Assembly (NCBI RefSeq): GCF_026914265.1
Contig: NC_069136.1
Location: forward strand, 37,112,862 to 37,176,861
DNA: 64,000 nucleotides
Source: Mya arenaria
Lineage: Eukaryota > Mollusca > Bivalvia > Myida > Myidae
Reading direction: 5' to 3'
Shown: positions 33,901 to 46,149 of the stretch, in pieces
Numbering within the stretch: position 1 is the stretch's first letter
Layout: each line of letters starts with the position of its first letter
Notes under the pieces: model-generated
Told to the model about the DNA's origin: nothing
Databases searched by the model: none
The model's input: the letters and a program-made list of their open reading frames with translations, nothing else
Program-made: the position numbers and the translations under genes

Positions 33901-34859
33901 AATGTTCTGTATAATTTATTATAAAAGTAAATATAACTTCCTGTTTGAACATTATTTGTGAATATTTTGTAAATAAGATTATTGAAGTTATACAATGTTT
34001 TTTTTTTTAAAACAACGTCCTGTATTTGTCTTGTATGGCTTTGTTTATCAGATAAATATGTTTCTAAATATAATTGATTGAAAAATAATGAAACACCCTT
34101 TGGACAGAAAATCATACTTAGGTACGAACACAATTCCTTAATTTCTTTATGAAACGCCTTTCAGAGTATTTAATTTCCTGAACAAAAAATATGTCCTTAA
34201 TATATATAAATATTATCAAACTGTGATGATTTATTGTATTGAGTATACTATCAGTTAAAGTGCGAGTCGTTCATGATGCTGATGTCGCTACTTAAATGAC
34301 AAATACATGTAACTTGCACTTTGTACTCGTGCATTATTTCAATCACCATGGTAGTGAGTGCATGATTAACAGTTGAATTCCAGTTTATTATGATAATATT
34401 AACTATGTAATGTCGAAGAACATTCAATTAATAAAAATTAAAACACAATTTTGCACAGTGTGATAGCCTAAATTTATATTAATTATAGATGTTTTAATCT
34501 ATTAGCTCCTGCATTCCACTTCTGTAAAGACCCCCGCCAGTAAAGTTTGTCATGTTTCACGATTTTTCATTCCTTGCTCTTATATAAAAAGGATGTTATA
34601 GGAATTATCGTCACTCTTTTTTACATTATTGATTGTGAAATGTATATGGATTTATTTACTTTCCATAAGAATATTGAGAAGTCTGTTTGCTTTGATTTAT
34701 ATTGAAGTTATTGAAATAAAAATATGTTAATGTTATTATAATTGTTTCCTTGTGTTGCTATTAAAGAAAGCTGCTTCCTAATGTGGTGTCGTAAAAGATA
34801 ATCTAATTCGATTGAATCTATGAAGATAACAATAATATAATATTAACGTCGAAACGCAA
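33901..34859. other. AT-rich spacer downstream of the TRIM-like gene
   Basis: No ORF, RNA gene or repeat could be supported. The sequence passes into the diverged edge of the 28-bp array. Confidence 0.5.
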
Positions 34860-37800
34860 AGAAAGTGCCAACGTGTCAATGTCGAAATGATATAACGAAG
34901 GTGTCAATGTTGAAATATACAGCCAACGTGTCAATGTCGAAATGATATAACGAAGGTGTCAATGTTGAAATATACAGCCAACGTGTCAATGTCGAAATGT
35001 AATAGCCAACGTGTCAATGTCAAAATGCCATAGAAGAATGCCAACGTGTCAATGTGATAATGTCAAAGTCACTGTGTCAATCTCGAAATTTCACAGCCAA
35101 CGTGTCATTGTCGAAATTTCATAGCCAACGTGTCATTGTCGAAATTTCATAGCCAACGTGTCATTGTCGAAATGCCTTAGCAAATGTGTGTATGTCGAAA
35201 TGTCATAGCCAACCTGTTATTGTCGAAATGCAATAGCCAACTTGACAATGTGTCGAAATGATATAGTCAACGTGACAATGTCGAAATGTCACAGCCAACG
35301 TGTCAATGTCCAAATGTCACAGCCAATGTGTCAATGTCCAAATGACATAGCCAACGTGTCAATGTCGAAATGCCACAGCCAACGTGTCAATGGTAAAATG
35401 ATAAAGCCAACATGCCAGTGTCGAAACGTCATAGCCAACGTGTCAATAGCGAAATGTCATAGCCAACGTGTCAGTGTCGAAATGTCATAGCAGACGTGTC
35501 AATGTCGAAATGTCACAGCAGACGTGTCAATGTCGAAATGTCACAGCCAACGTGTCATTGTCCAAATGATAAAGCGAAGTGTCAGTGTCGAAATGACATA
35601 GCAAACGTGTCAATGTCGAAATGCCATAGTAAACGTGTCATTCTCGAAATGTCATAGCAAACGTGTCAATGTCAAAATGATATATTCAACGTGTCAATGT
35701 CGAAATGTCATAGCAAACGTGTCAATGTCGAAATGCCATAGCAGACGTGTCAATGTCGAAATGTCACAGCCAACGTGTCATTGTCCAAATGATAAAGCGA
35801 AGTGTCAGTGTCGAAATGACATAGCAAACGTGTCAATGTCGAAATGCCATAGTAAACGTGTCATTCTCGAAATGTCATAGCAAACGTGTCAATGTCAAAA
35901 TGATATATTCAACGTGTCAATGTCGAAATGTCATAGCAGACGTGTCAATGTTGAAATGCCATAGCAAACGTGTCAATGTAAAAATGATATAGCCAACGTG
36001 TCAATGTCGAAATGTCATAGCCAACGTGTCAGTGTCGAAATGTCATAGCAAACTTGTCAATGTCAAAATGTCATAGCAAACGTGTCAGTGTCGAAATGCC
36101 ATAGTAAACGTGTCATTCCCGAAATGTCATAGCAAACGTGTCAATGTCAAAATGATATATTCAACGTGTCAATGTCGAAATGTCATAGCAAACGTGTCAA
36201 TGTTGAAATGCCATAGCAAACGTGTCAGTGTCGAATGTCAGAGCCAACGTGTCAGTGTCGAAAGGTCAGAGCAAACGTGTCAATGTCAAAATGAATTAGC
36301 CAACGTGTCAGTGTCGAAATGTCATAGCAAACTTGTCAATGTCAAAATGTCATAGCAAACGTGTCAGTGTCGAAATGCCATAGTAAACGTGTCATTCTCG
36401 AAATGTCATAGCAAACGTGTCAATGTCAAAATGATATATTCAACGTGTCAATGTCGAAATGTCATAGCAAACGTGTCAATGTTGAAATGCCATAGCAAAC
36501 GTGTCAATGTCAAAATGAAATAGCCAACGTGTCAGTGTCGAAATGTCATAGCAAACTTGTCAATGTCAAAATGTCATAGCAAACGTGTCAGTGTCGAAAT
36601 GTCATAGCAAACGTGTCAATGTCGAAATGTCATAGCAAACGTGTCAGTTTCGAAATGAAATAGCCAACGTGTCAGTGTCGAAATGTCATAGCAAACGTGT
36701 CAATGTCGAAATGTCATAGCAAACGTGTCAATGTCAAAATGAAATAGCCAACGTGTCAGTGTCGAAATTTCATAGCAAAAGTGACAATGTCGAAATGTCA
36801 TAGCAAACGTGTCAGTGTCGAAATGTCATAGCAAACGTGTCAGTGTCGAAATGTCATAGCAAACGTGTCAGTTTCGAAATGAAATAGCCAACGTGTCAGT
36901 GTCGAAATGTCATAGCAAACGTGTCAATGTCAAAATGTCATAGCAAACGTGTCAGTGTCGAAATGTCATAGCAAACGTGTCAGTGTCAAAATGTCATAGC
37001 AAACGTGTCAGTGTCAAAATGTCATAGCAAACGTGTCAGTGTCGAAATGTCATAGCAAACGTGTCAGTGTCGAAATGTCATAGCAAACGTGTCAGTGTCG
37101 AAATGTCATAGCAAACGTGTCAGTGTCGAATGTCATAGCAAACGTGTCAGTGTCGAAATGTCATAGCAAACGTGTCAATGTCAAAATGAAATAGCCAACG
37201 TGTCATTGTCGAATGTCATAGCAAACGTGTCAGTGTCGAAATGCCATAGCAAACGTGTCAATGTCAAAATGAAATAGCCAACGTGTCAGTGTCGAAATGT
37301 CATAGCAAACTTGTCAATGTCAAAATGTCATAGCAAACGTGTCAGTGTCGAAATGTCATAGCAAACGTGTCAGTGTCGAAATGTCATAGCAAACGTGACA
37401 ATGTCGAAATGTCATAGCAAACGTGTCAGTGTCGAAAGGTCAGAGCAAACGTGTCAATGTCGAAATGTCATAGCAAACGTGTCAGTGTCGAAATTTCATA
37501 GCAAAAGTGACAATGTCGAAATGTCATAGCAAACGTGTCAGTGTCGAAATGTCATAGCAAACGTGTCAGTGTCGAAATGTCATAGCAAACGTGTCAGTGT
37601 CGAATGCCATAGCAAACGTGTCAGTGTCGAAATGTCATAGCAAACGTGTCAGTTTCGAAATGAAATAGCCAACGTGTCAGTGTCGAAATGTCATAGCCAA
37701 CGTGTCAATGTCGAAATGCCATAGCAAACGTGTCAATGTCAAAATGAAATAGCCAACGTGTCAGTGTCGAAATGTCATAGCAAACTTGTCAATGTCAAAA

Positions 37801-39500
37801 TGTCATAGCAAACGTGTCAGTGTCGAAATGTCATAGCAAACGTGTCAGTGTCAAAATGTCATAGCAAACGTGTCAGTGTCGAAATGTCATAGCAAACGTG
37901 TCATTGTCGAAATGTCATAGCAAACGTGTCAGTGTCGAATGTCATAGCAAACGATTCAGTGTCTAAATGTCATAGCAAACGTGTCAGTGTCGAATGTCAT
38001 AGCAAACGTGTTATTGTCAAAATGTCATAGCAAACATGTCAGTGTCGAAATGTCATAGCAAACATGTCAGTGTCGAATGTCATAGCAAACGTGTCAGTGT
38101 CGAATGTCATAGCAAACATGTCAATGTCGAAAGGTCAGAGCAAACGTGTCAATGTCGAAATGTCATAGCAAACGTGTTATTGTCAAAATGTCATAGCAAA
38201 CGTGTCATTCTCGAAATGTCATAGCAAACGTGTCATTGTCGAAGTGTCATAGCAAACGTGTCATTGTCGAAATGTCATAGTAAACGTGTTATTGTTGAAA
38301 TGTCATAGCAAACGTGTCAATGTCGAAATGTCATAGCAAACGTGTCAGTGTCGAATGTCATAGCAAACGTGTTATTGTCAAAATGTTATAACAAACATGT
38401 CAGTGTCGAATGTCATAGCAAACATGTCAATGTCGAAATGTCATAGCAAACGTGTCAGTGTCGAATGTCATAGCTAACGTGTTATTGTCAAAATGTCATA
38501 GCAAACGTGTCAGTGTCGAATGTCATAGCAAACATGTCAATGTTGAAATGCCATAGCAAACGTGTTATTGTCAAAATGTCATAGCAAACGTGTCATTCTC
38601 GAAATGTCATAGCAAACGTGTCATTGTCGAAGTGTCATAGCAAACGTGTCATTGTCGAAATGTCATAGTAAACGTGTTATTCTCGAAATGTCATAGCAAA
38701 CTTGTCAATGTCAAAATGAAATAGCCAACGTGTCAATGTCGAAATGCCATAGCCAACGTGTCAATGTCGAAATGTGATAGCCAACGTGTCATTGTCAAAA
38801 TGATATAGCCAAAGTGTCAGTTTCGAAATGACATAGCCAATGTGTCAATGTCGAAATGCCATAGCAAACGTGTCAATGTCAAAATGAAATAGCCAACGTG
38901 TCAATGTCGAAATGCCATAGCCAACGTGTCAATGTCGAAATGTGATAGCCAACGTGCCATTGTCAAAATGATATAGCCAAAGTGTCAGTTTCGAAATGAC
39001 AAAGCCAACGTGTCAATGTCGAAATGCAATAGCAAATGTGTCAATTTCGAATGTCACAGGCAACGTGTCTTTGTCAAAATGATAAAGCCATCGTGTCAGT
39101 GTCGAAATGACATAGCCAACGTGTCAATGTCGAAATGTCACAGCCAACATGTCAATGTCGAATTGCCATAGCCAACGTGCCAATGTCGAAATGATATAGC
39201 GAACGTGTCTATGTCAAAATATCGTTGCCAACGTGTCAAAGCCGAAAGGTCACAGCCAAAGTGCCAATGTCTCGAACGGTCACAGTGGAGGTGTCAATGG
39301 CGAAATGCTGTGGCTATAATTTCATTGTCGGAATGTCATAGCCAAGGTTTCATTGTCGAAATGTCAAAGCCAAGGTTTCAATGTTACACGCAAGTTTTCA
39401 ATGTCGAAATATTAGCTAAAGTGGCAACGTTAAAATGTCAAAGTCAAGGTGTTAATGTCGAAATTTAATAGCCAGCGTCTCAATGTTGAAATGGCATAGC
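34860..39500. repeat. 28-bp minisatellite array, about 165 copies
   Basis: The unit is 28 bp (CATAGCAAACGTGTCAGTGT + CGAAATGT). Both ends are heterogeneous (CAGCCAACGTGTCAATGTCG types, with insertions of other short words). The centre, about 36000-38700, is dominated by AGCAAACGTGTCAGTGTCG. Larger blocks recur: the run around 35600-35760 repeats with few changes around 35830-36000, 36100-36200 and 36380-36500. Three units make 28 codons, so short ORFs (MSMSKCHSQRVNVEMS) appear by periodicity alone. Confidence 0.97.
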
Positions 39501-40019
39501 AAAAGTTTCGAAGGAAGCATATCACGTAAGGCATATATACGCGGATGTATATGTATAACTTAAAGTGACAATGTCAAAGCCTAAATAACAATCAAAAATA
39601 ATGATGACGATGGCAATGCACCGTTTCCAATTTACACCAAATGCACGTGTTTCTTTCTACTCTGTACATTGTGTAAAGGGGAGCAAATCTTGCTAGTTCA
39701 TTAATTAGAACATATCTGTTATATTTAAACATAAGAGTAATGGTTCATTTTAGTATCAAGGTTATTGACTAAAAATAATTTAAATCATCAAAAAATCACT
39801 TCGTAGGTAATTATTGTTCTTTTTATGCACATACCAGTTAAGGTATTATCTTTATTTTCCTAAGTATATAGAAGTACATTGCTTAACTTGATATTGAATT
39901 TATTAATTAAACCTTTTAAAATGTACTTGATCATTGTACTGGACATAGCATATTTGTGTGGTTTGTTTGTTTGCAGATATATACAGTGGACTATTTCAAC
40001 ATTTTGGTTACTATCCTTC
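39501..40019. other. AT-rich spacer before the LINE
   Basis: No gene found. The exact 5' boundary of the LINE is not visible because no target-site duplication could be matched to its 3' flank. Confidence 0.45.
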
Positions 40020-40259
40020 AATAGTAGTCCCTAGATTTGTTTTAAGGTGAACGAGATGAAAAAGAAAAAAATAAGGTGAATGAGACCCATTGGCGTTCCC
40101 CAACCTACCAAGTATAGGAATATGCTAAGGGGATTAAATATGGCGGACAGTACACATCGGAAATTTTACCTGTAGTGAAAAAATGGATTTTCAATGATTG
40201 ATTAATTTAATAAGTGGATCTAAACCAAGTGGATTGAAAGTGAAATAGAATCTAAGGCA

Positions 40260-41519
40260 ATGGAATTCAGTGAATTACTATCAGATTTGACACAAGACCA
40301 GGAGAACCAGGATTTATTTTCAAGCGCGGGAGAAAGAGCAGGAGAACAATGGCGAGTCGTCGGCGGCAAGAGGGATCCGAAGCGTAAACGTGCAGATACA
40401 GGTAGTGTCGAACTGGACTCTTTCCAAACCATGAGCACGGACAGTAAGTTAAATGTTCTATTTACAAAAATCGACACAGTGGAAAAAGCTCAAAGCTCTG
40501 TGATACAGGTAGAGGCCAGCCTTGAGCAGTTGAAACACAAAATTGAGGAGCATGACGATAAAATAACAACTTTAACATATAAGCTCATAGACCTACAAGC
40601 AAGGGAGAAACGTTGTAATGTGATTATTTATGGGCTAGACGATGATCAGAGGAAAGAAATTTACGATCTAGTTAGTGATTTTCTCTATGACATGAACTTA
40701 GACCCTGACGAGTTTTATATAGAACATGCAGAAAGGTTGGGTTCCACACAGCGCCCCGGTCAGCGTAGAGCTCGTCCGCTTATAGTGACGTTCCGTTCAC
40801 AAACGGAAGTCGACGCGGTCATGCGCAATGCAAGATATTTGGCTGGGTCGAGATGCGCCGTGGATAGGGACTATCCAATAGAGATACGAAACGCAAGGAA
40901 AAGATTATGGCCAAAGTTTAAGGAATGCAAATCAAATCGTGCCAACAGAGTGCAACTAAAATATCCCGCCGAACTCGTTGTAAATAACCGAACGATTATA
41001 AATGAATTCCCGAACTGGCATACTTTACTAGCAAAACCCATACCCCGACGTTCTACGCCATATGTAACTAGTGAAACCGCGCCGACACGAGATCCGTCGG
41101 CGTTTCAAGCGGTGAGTGGCGTTTTGGGTTCGACATCCAGTGGTAAAGTTGTGTCAGGTGAGGACGTGCCCCTTAGCACGACGGGATCTGCCGAGCCAGC
41201 GCTTACACAGCAACAGACCAGTAGCAGGCCTTTTCCGGAACATGTGCCACTTACGCAGACGGCTGGTGACATCAGTAATCTGACATATTCGCAGACATTA
41301 TCGCAGTCATTGATTTCAGGTACTCCGATTAACAGTGCTATTGTTGATAAACAAAGTGCACGTGGTCGACCCCGATCACGTGGCCAGTCATCAACTAATC
41401 GGAGCAGACCGAGATCAGCCAGCGCTAAGCCAGCGATTACCACGTCACGAAAGAAGACACAGCTGACCAATCAGAGCGTGGTTTCAAATAGTGAACCGCC
41501 TACTGGGGTTAATACCTAG
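40260..41519 (+). CDS. LINE ORF1: coiled-coil/RRM RNA-binding protein
   Basis: 419 aa. The ATG at 40260 has G at -3 and G at +4. Residues about 60-118 are helical with heptads (VEASLEQLKHKIEEHDDKIT). RCNVIIYGLDDDQ at about 120 is the first strand of a non-canonical RRM. RPLIVTFRSQTEVDAVMRNA, then RDYPIEIRNARKRLW, forms the C-terminal basic domain seen in L1-type ORF1p (Transposase_22). The last 80 residues are a basic Ser/Arg-rich tail (GRPRSRGQSSTNRSRPRSAS). Known role of the family: trimeric RNA chaperone that coats LINE RNA. It ends at a UAG (41517-41519) in the same frame as ORF2. GC content is clearly higher than in ORF2. Confidence 0.9.
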   Translation: MEFSELLSDLTQDQENQDLFSSAGERAGEQWRVVGGKRDPKRKRADTGSVELDSFQTMSTDSKLNVLFTKIDTVEKAQSSVIQVEASLEQLKHKIEEHDDKITTLTYKLIDLQAREKRCNVIIYGLDDDQRKEIYDLVSDFLYDMNLDPDEFYIEHAERLGSTQRPGQRRARPLIVTFRSQTEVDAVMRNARYLAGSRCAVDRDYPIEIRNARKRLWPKFKECKSNRANRVQLKYPAELVVNNRTIINEFPNWHTLLAKPIPRRSTPYVTSETAPTRDPSAFQAVSGVLGSTSSGKVVSGEDVPLSTTGSAEPALTQQQTSSRPFPEHVPLTQTAGDISNLTYSQTLSQSLISGTPINSAIVDKQSARGRPRSRGQSSTNRSRPRSASAKPAITTSRKKTQLTNQSVVSNSEPPTGVNT

Positions 41520-44500
41520 GACGGTTGTAGTACTACCGGTGTATACATAAACAATGTAAATAGTACAGTTAAATTTGCTTTATTGAACATTCAGGGATTA
41601 AAACTTAAGCGTATAAACAAACTTGAAAGTAATGATTTACGATTGATATTTGATAAGAATGATATTATATGTTTAACTGAGACTTGGGGAAGTGATGATT
41701 TAGATTTTACAGTTAGTGGATTTCAACATGTAGTCTTAAATAGAAAAGAGAAACTTAAAGGCAGTACTCGAAATTCAGGTGGAATAATTTTATATATTAG
41801 AGATAAGCTAGCAAGTACAGATATGTGTGTTATGCAACAAAATGATTCTCATTTTTGGGTTAAATTAGATGGAAAACATTTTAATCTTATGACTGACTTG
41901 CTGATTTGTGTATGTTATATCATACCGGCTAACTCCAGCAGAAGTGCACTTGTAGAAAATAGTACTTTTGACAATATTTTAGACAATATCGCCCATTTTC
42001 AGAGCGCAGGGGGAGATAATAAATATACGTTTATGATTCTAGGCGATTTTAATTCACGCATAGGAAATTTACATGATTTTGTCGAGGATGATAATGTTGA
42101 ATTATCAAATCTAAATATTTTACCTGATGATTACATTGCAGATCGATTTTTAGCCAGAAATAATAAAGATTTAAATGTTAATTCGAATGGACGACTGTTG
42201 ATTGATTTTTTAAAACAGTCCGGGATGAGAATAGCTAACGGGCGTGTATGCGGTGATTGTGGTGATTTTACTTATGTTGGCAGTAATGGGTCAAGTGTGG
42301 TAGATTACTGTATTGTGAGCGAACATTTATTAAATGTTTTTCAGTGTTTTGTCAATCATGGACCAAATATTTTATCGGATCACTGTCTAATAGAATTTTC
42401 ATTGTTGAATAATGTTAAGCGAAACGATTATAATATAGATTGCGAACAAAATGAAAGTTATGCGCCTGGGTTAAATATGAATGCATATTATAAGTGGAAC
42501 ACAGAACATAAAGATGTCTATATGAAAAGTATTAATGATATTGATTTTATAAACCATGTACAACAACTAAATAGTGATATAAGTAATATTGCTTCAAATA
42601 GTGACATAGACTTATGTATAGAGACATTGTTATATCATATTGATAGTGTTTGTAAACCATTATTTGAGAAACATTCTAAAACATTTTCTGACTGTCATGA
42701 TTTGCATAGAAATGCAAAAGGTGGTGACGCCTTATTTTCAGATATATGTATTGAAAGTAGAAAATACTTTTATAACAAATTAAATATGTATAGGCGTGAG
42801 AAAACTGCAGAGAATAGAATAAGTATGATACAAGCAAGAAGTGTGTATAAGAAAAATGTAAGATCTTTTAATTACAATAGAAGTAGAATAAAAACCCAAG
42901 ATTTGTTAAAGGCACGTTTTAAAAACGCTAAGTTGTATTGGAATATGTTAAAAGAGACTGTCACACATAAATCACCAAAGAATATCTCATTAGAAACATT
43001 TACTGAATACTTTAAAGCTATAAATAATCCTGGGAGTAGATTTTTTCAGGCTGATGAAGATGTATTATTTTTTAATAATCAGCTATTAGGGAGTGAAATG
43101 AAAACTATGTTTGCAGAATTAGACATGCCATTTACTATTGTTGATATAGATAAAGGCATATCAGAATTGAATCTGGGGAAAAGTGGAGGCCCTGATAGAA
43201 TTATTAATGAATTCTTGTATTATGGTAAAAATATATTTACTTTAGTATTAACAAACCTTTTTAATAAAATATTAGAAGTAGGCTATTTTCCTAAATCATG
43301 GGGAGAAGGCTATTTAGTGCCTATACACAAGAAAGGAAGTGTTAGTGAAGTAAGCAATTTTAGAGGAGTAACTTTATTAAGTGTTATAGGAAAACTGTTC
43401 ACCAAAATTATTAATACTCGCTTAACAAGATGGGCTGAGAATTATTATGTGTACGTCGAAGCTCAAGCGGGTTTTAGAGCAAAGATGGGCACTGTTGACA
43501 ATGTTTTTGTTCTAAACGCATTAATAAATCATTGTTTAAATAATAATGACAAGCTATATTGTTTATTTGTGGATTATTCCAAGGCATTCGATTATATTGT
43601 TAGGCCAAATATTTGGCAAAAGATATATAGACTAGGTATAAGAGGTAAATTATTTAATATTATAAAGTCAATGTATAATACTATTTGCTCACGTGTTAAG
43701 TTACTGGGTAAAACAGGTGATGCCTTTGAATGTTTACTCGGTGTCAGGCAAGGTGAAAGTTTGAGTCCATTTTTATTTGCAATGTATCTAAACGATTTAG
43801 AGGAAGAGCTTATGACAAAAGGTGCAAATGGCATTGATATAAATACACTAAAAATATTCCTGTTGATGTACGCAGACGATATTGTTATTTTTGCAACTAC
43901 ACCAGCAGATATGCAATCAAATTTAGATATTCTGGAGCAATACTGTAAACGCTGGAAATTAATTGTTAATATAGATAAAACAAAGATAGTTGTGTTTAGA
44001 AAAGGCGGTAGACTGCCTAATGATTTGAACTTCCGTTATGAGGGTGGGAATATTGAGATTGTTAACAAATATTGTTATCTGGGTATTGTTTTCACGCGTG
44101 GTGGTTCGTTTCAAAATACATGCAAGACATTAGCTGGCCAAGCGCTAAAAGCTATTTTCAAGTTGAAGAGATACTTATTTCATTTCACTAATATTTCCGT
44201 AGAACATATCTTAGATCTTTTTGATAAGCTGGTTAAGCCTATCTTATTTTATGGATGTGAGGTTTGGGGATTTACAGATGCATTGTGTGTAGAACGCATA
44301 CATACTTTATTTTGCAAATCAATACTGAAAGTTAAGACATCAACGCAAAACGATTTTGTATATAACGAGCTGGGACGCTTAGACTTTGTTCATCTACGTT
44401 ATGTATCTATTCTTAAATACTGGTTTAAAGTGATAGAGTGCTCGGATAGAAAATTTATTAACAATGTGTATAAAATGTTGTTAAGAGACATTGATATTAG

Positions 44501-45071
44501 ACCAAGAAAAAAGAACTGGGCCGCTAGTGTTAGAGACATGCTGTGTAATTTTGGGTTCAATGAGGTATGGTTAACACAAGGTGTTGGTGATATAAATGTA
44601 TTTATCAGCTTGTTTAAGCAAAGAGTCAAAGATAACTTTATTCAAAATCTTAATAGTCGGATAAATGATTCATCTAGAGCAACGTTTTATATATCTCTCG
44701 GTAATTTTGAATACCAAGCATACTTGAATATTGTTAATGTAGAAAAATATAGAATTGCTATGTCACGGTTAAGACTTAGTTCTCATCGTTTACTTATAGA
44801 AACTGGACGATGGTCAAATGTACCAAGAGAAAATAGGATCTGTAATTTATGCCAAGTACTTGAAGATGAATACCATTTTTTGATGGAATGTAATCTTTAT
44901 AATACTATTAGAGATAAATATATAAAACGATATTATAGACTTAGGCCTAGTATGTATAAGACTGTACAACTTTTGCAGTCCGAAAACGTTAATACTGTAA
45001 GAAACTTATCAGCATACATATATCATGCTTTTGAATTAAGAAAATTAAGAATGAGTGTAAACACGACTTAG
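41520..45071 (+). CDS. LINE ORF2: AP endonuclease / reverse transcriptase polyprotein
   Basis: Open from directly after the ORF1 UAG to TAG at 45069. The endonuclease begins at about 41565 (VKFALLNIQGLK). Its motifs are CLTETWG (about 41670), LGDFNSRIG (about 42036), VVDYCIV (about 42300) and the catalytic LSDHC (about 42373). The reverse transcriptase has NFRGVTLLSVIGKLF, VDYSKAFDYI, GVRQGESLSPFLFAMYLND and the catalytic LMYADDIVIF (YADD at 43869). A CX2CX7HX4C zinc-like motif lies at about 44841-44891. No ATG occurs in frame between the UAG and the endonuclease core; the first is after about 41820, which would remove LNIQGL and the catalytic Glu of TETW. Translation therefore needs stop read-through or a non-AUG start (for example TTG at 41583). 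Confidence 0.9.
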   Translation, partial: DGCSTTGVYINNVNSTVKFALLNIQGLKLKRINKLESNDLRLIFDKNDIICLTETWGSDDLDFTVSGFQHVVLNRKEKLKGSTRNSGGIILYIRDKLASTDMCVMQQNDSHFWVKLDGKHFNLMTDLLICVCYIIPANSSRSALVENSTFDNILDNIAHFQSAGGDNKYTFMILGDFNSRIGNLHDFVEDDNVELSNLNILPDDYIADRFLARNNKDLNVNSNGRLLIDFLKQSGMRIANGRVCGDCGDFTYVGSNGSSVVDYCIVSEHLLNVFQCFVNHGPNILSDHCLIEFSLLNNVKRNDYNIDCEQNESYAPGLNMNAYYKWNTEHKDVYMKSINDIDFINHVQQLNSDISNIASNSDIDLCIETLLYHIDSVCKPLFEKHSKTFSDCHDLHRNAKGGDALFSDICIESRKYFYNKLNMYRREKTAENRISMIQARSVYKKNVRSFNYNRSRIKTQDLLKARFKNAKLYWNMLKETVTHKSPKNISLETFTEYFKAINNPGSRFFQADEDVLFFNNQLLGSEMKTMFAELDMPFTIVDIDKGISELNLGKSGGPDRIINEFLYYGKNIFTLVLTNLFNKILEVGYFPKSWGEGYLVPIHKKGSVSEVSNFRGVTLLSVIGKLFTKIINTRLTRWAENYYVYVEAQAGFRAKMGTVDNVFVLNALINHCLNNNDKLYCLFVDYSKAFDYIVRPNIWQKIYRLGIRGKLFNIIKSMYNTICSRVKLLGKTGDAFECLLGVRQGESLSPFLFAMYLNDLEEELMTKGANGIDINTLKIFLLMYADDIVIFATTPADMQSNLDILEQYCKRWKLIVNIDKTKIVVFRKGGRLPNDLNFRYEGGNIEIVNKYCYLGIVFTRGGSFQNTCKTLAGQALKAIFKLKRYLFHFTNISVEHILDLFDKLVKPILFYGCEVWGFTDALCVERIHTLFCKSILKVKTSTQNDFVYNELGRLDFVHLRYVSILKYWFKVIECSDRKFINNVYKMLLRDIDIRPRKKNWAASVRDMLCNFGFNEVWLTQGVGDINVFISLFKQRVKDNFIQNLNSRINDSSRATFYISLGNFEYQAYLNIVNVEKYRIAMSRLRLSSHRLLIETGRWSNVPRENRICNLCQVLEDEYHFLMECNLYNTIRDKYIKRYYRLRPSMYKTVQLLQSENVNTVRNLSAYIYHAFELRKLRMSVNTT

Positions 45072-45610
45072 TGTACGGTTACATTGTATTTGAATAACGG
45101 TACTCTTTATGCTAGACGTAGAATGTATATATGAAATACAACAGATTAATAAATTATTCGAAATTTGTTGACACACATTAACCGGTATCGATGACAACCA
45201 TACATATTTGTACGTACAAGCCTGATTTTTGTATTCCATAGCCTATCTTTCTGTTAAAAACTTAGTCCAAACTAGCAAAACATTATTGAAGTTATTTGTA
45301 GATAATGAGTACAGTAGTAACGAGAATTGCTTATCAAAATTCATGGTATCATTGTAGTGTTGTGCATACGTCATACGGTTGATAGATATGTATTTAAGTT
45401 ATAACTCATAACCGATAAAGACAATTATATTAAATTATATGAATATAGTTGTTAAATCTGTGAATATATGAATAGAGTCAATCAATCTGTTCCGCCATAC
45501 ATGTATATATAAGTCATTGTATTACATTGATTTGATCACGGGTCATGTTGGCCTATTTCAAATATGTATTGTGTGATATATTTCTTTGAATAAACTTTCT
45601 TCTTCTTCTA

Positions 45611-46149
45611 TGCAAATAAAATAAAAAGTAAAAACTTAGATTGTGTTGTTTCGCTAAAGAAAACTAAATACAATTATTAAATCTGTCTTTGACAGATTAA
45701 TCTATTAGGGGCCTCCACGCATCGTCCTTTGGCGAATTTAAGGCAAAATAGGGGGAGCACCCAAAAATCAGCCTTCGCTGGTACGCGGTGGTCCATTTGG
45801 ATTAAAAAAACAACCCATTTCAATCAAGTATTAAATGTATATGAAACTTTGTGAAGAAAACATGCAATCTAAGTTAATATTTCCTTCCTCGAAGTCCCGG
45901 CGTTGACCCTGAGTCGAGCCGATGGTGGTCGTAACCGGCCCGTGAGCCAATCACTCGAACAAAAAAGTTACAATTGTAAAACTTTGATTATTATCTGATT
46001 ATCCAGATAAACAACAACGACAATAAAAGCTGATCTATCTCATACAATCTACGTGTGTAAGGATTCAATCGAAGAATGTAAAACATATGAGATAATACAT
46101 TTGTTGACTTTAATGTTCGTTCAGATTGTTTCTCGAGATAAGTTATCGT
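45611..46149. other. Spacer between the LINE and the 43-bp array
   Basis: No gene recognised. A GC-richer stretch at 45710-45790 (GGGGCCTCCACGCATCGTCC) may be part of an old repeat. Confidence 0.45.

Larger units (their letters stand above)
40020..45610 (+). mobile_element. Full-length non-LTR retrotransposon (APE-type LINE), apparently intact
   Basis: An about 5.5-kb element: 5' UTR to 40259, ORF1 40260-41519, ORF2 41520-45071, and a 3' UTR ending near 45610 in AATAAACTTTCTTCTTCTTC, a short TTC-repeat tail. Both ORFs are open throughout, so the copy may be recent or active. The endonuclease and reverse transcriptase motifs are of the APE-type LINE superfamily. ORF1 is of the coiled-coil/RRM type. 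Clade assignment (Jockey, CR1/L2 or I superfamily) is uncertain without alignment. The 5' start is approximate and no TSD was found. A related but decayed 3' fragment lies at 54765-55907. Confidence 0.88.

Noticed and set aside
34860-39500. CRISPR-like array of short repeats
   Set aside because: Units are contiguous with no unique spacers, the context is metazoan and no cas genes exist. It is a minisatellite.
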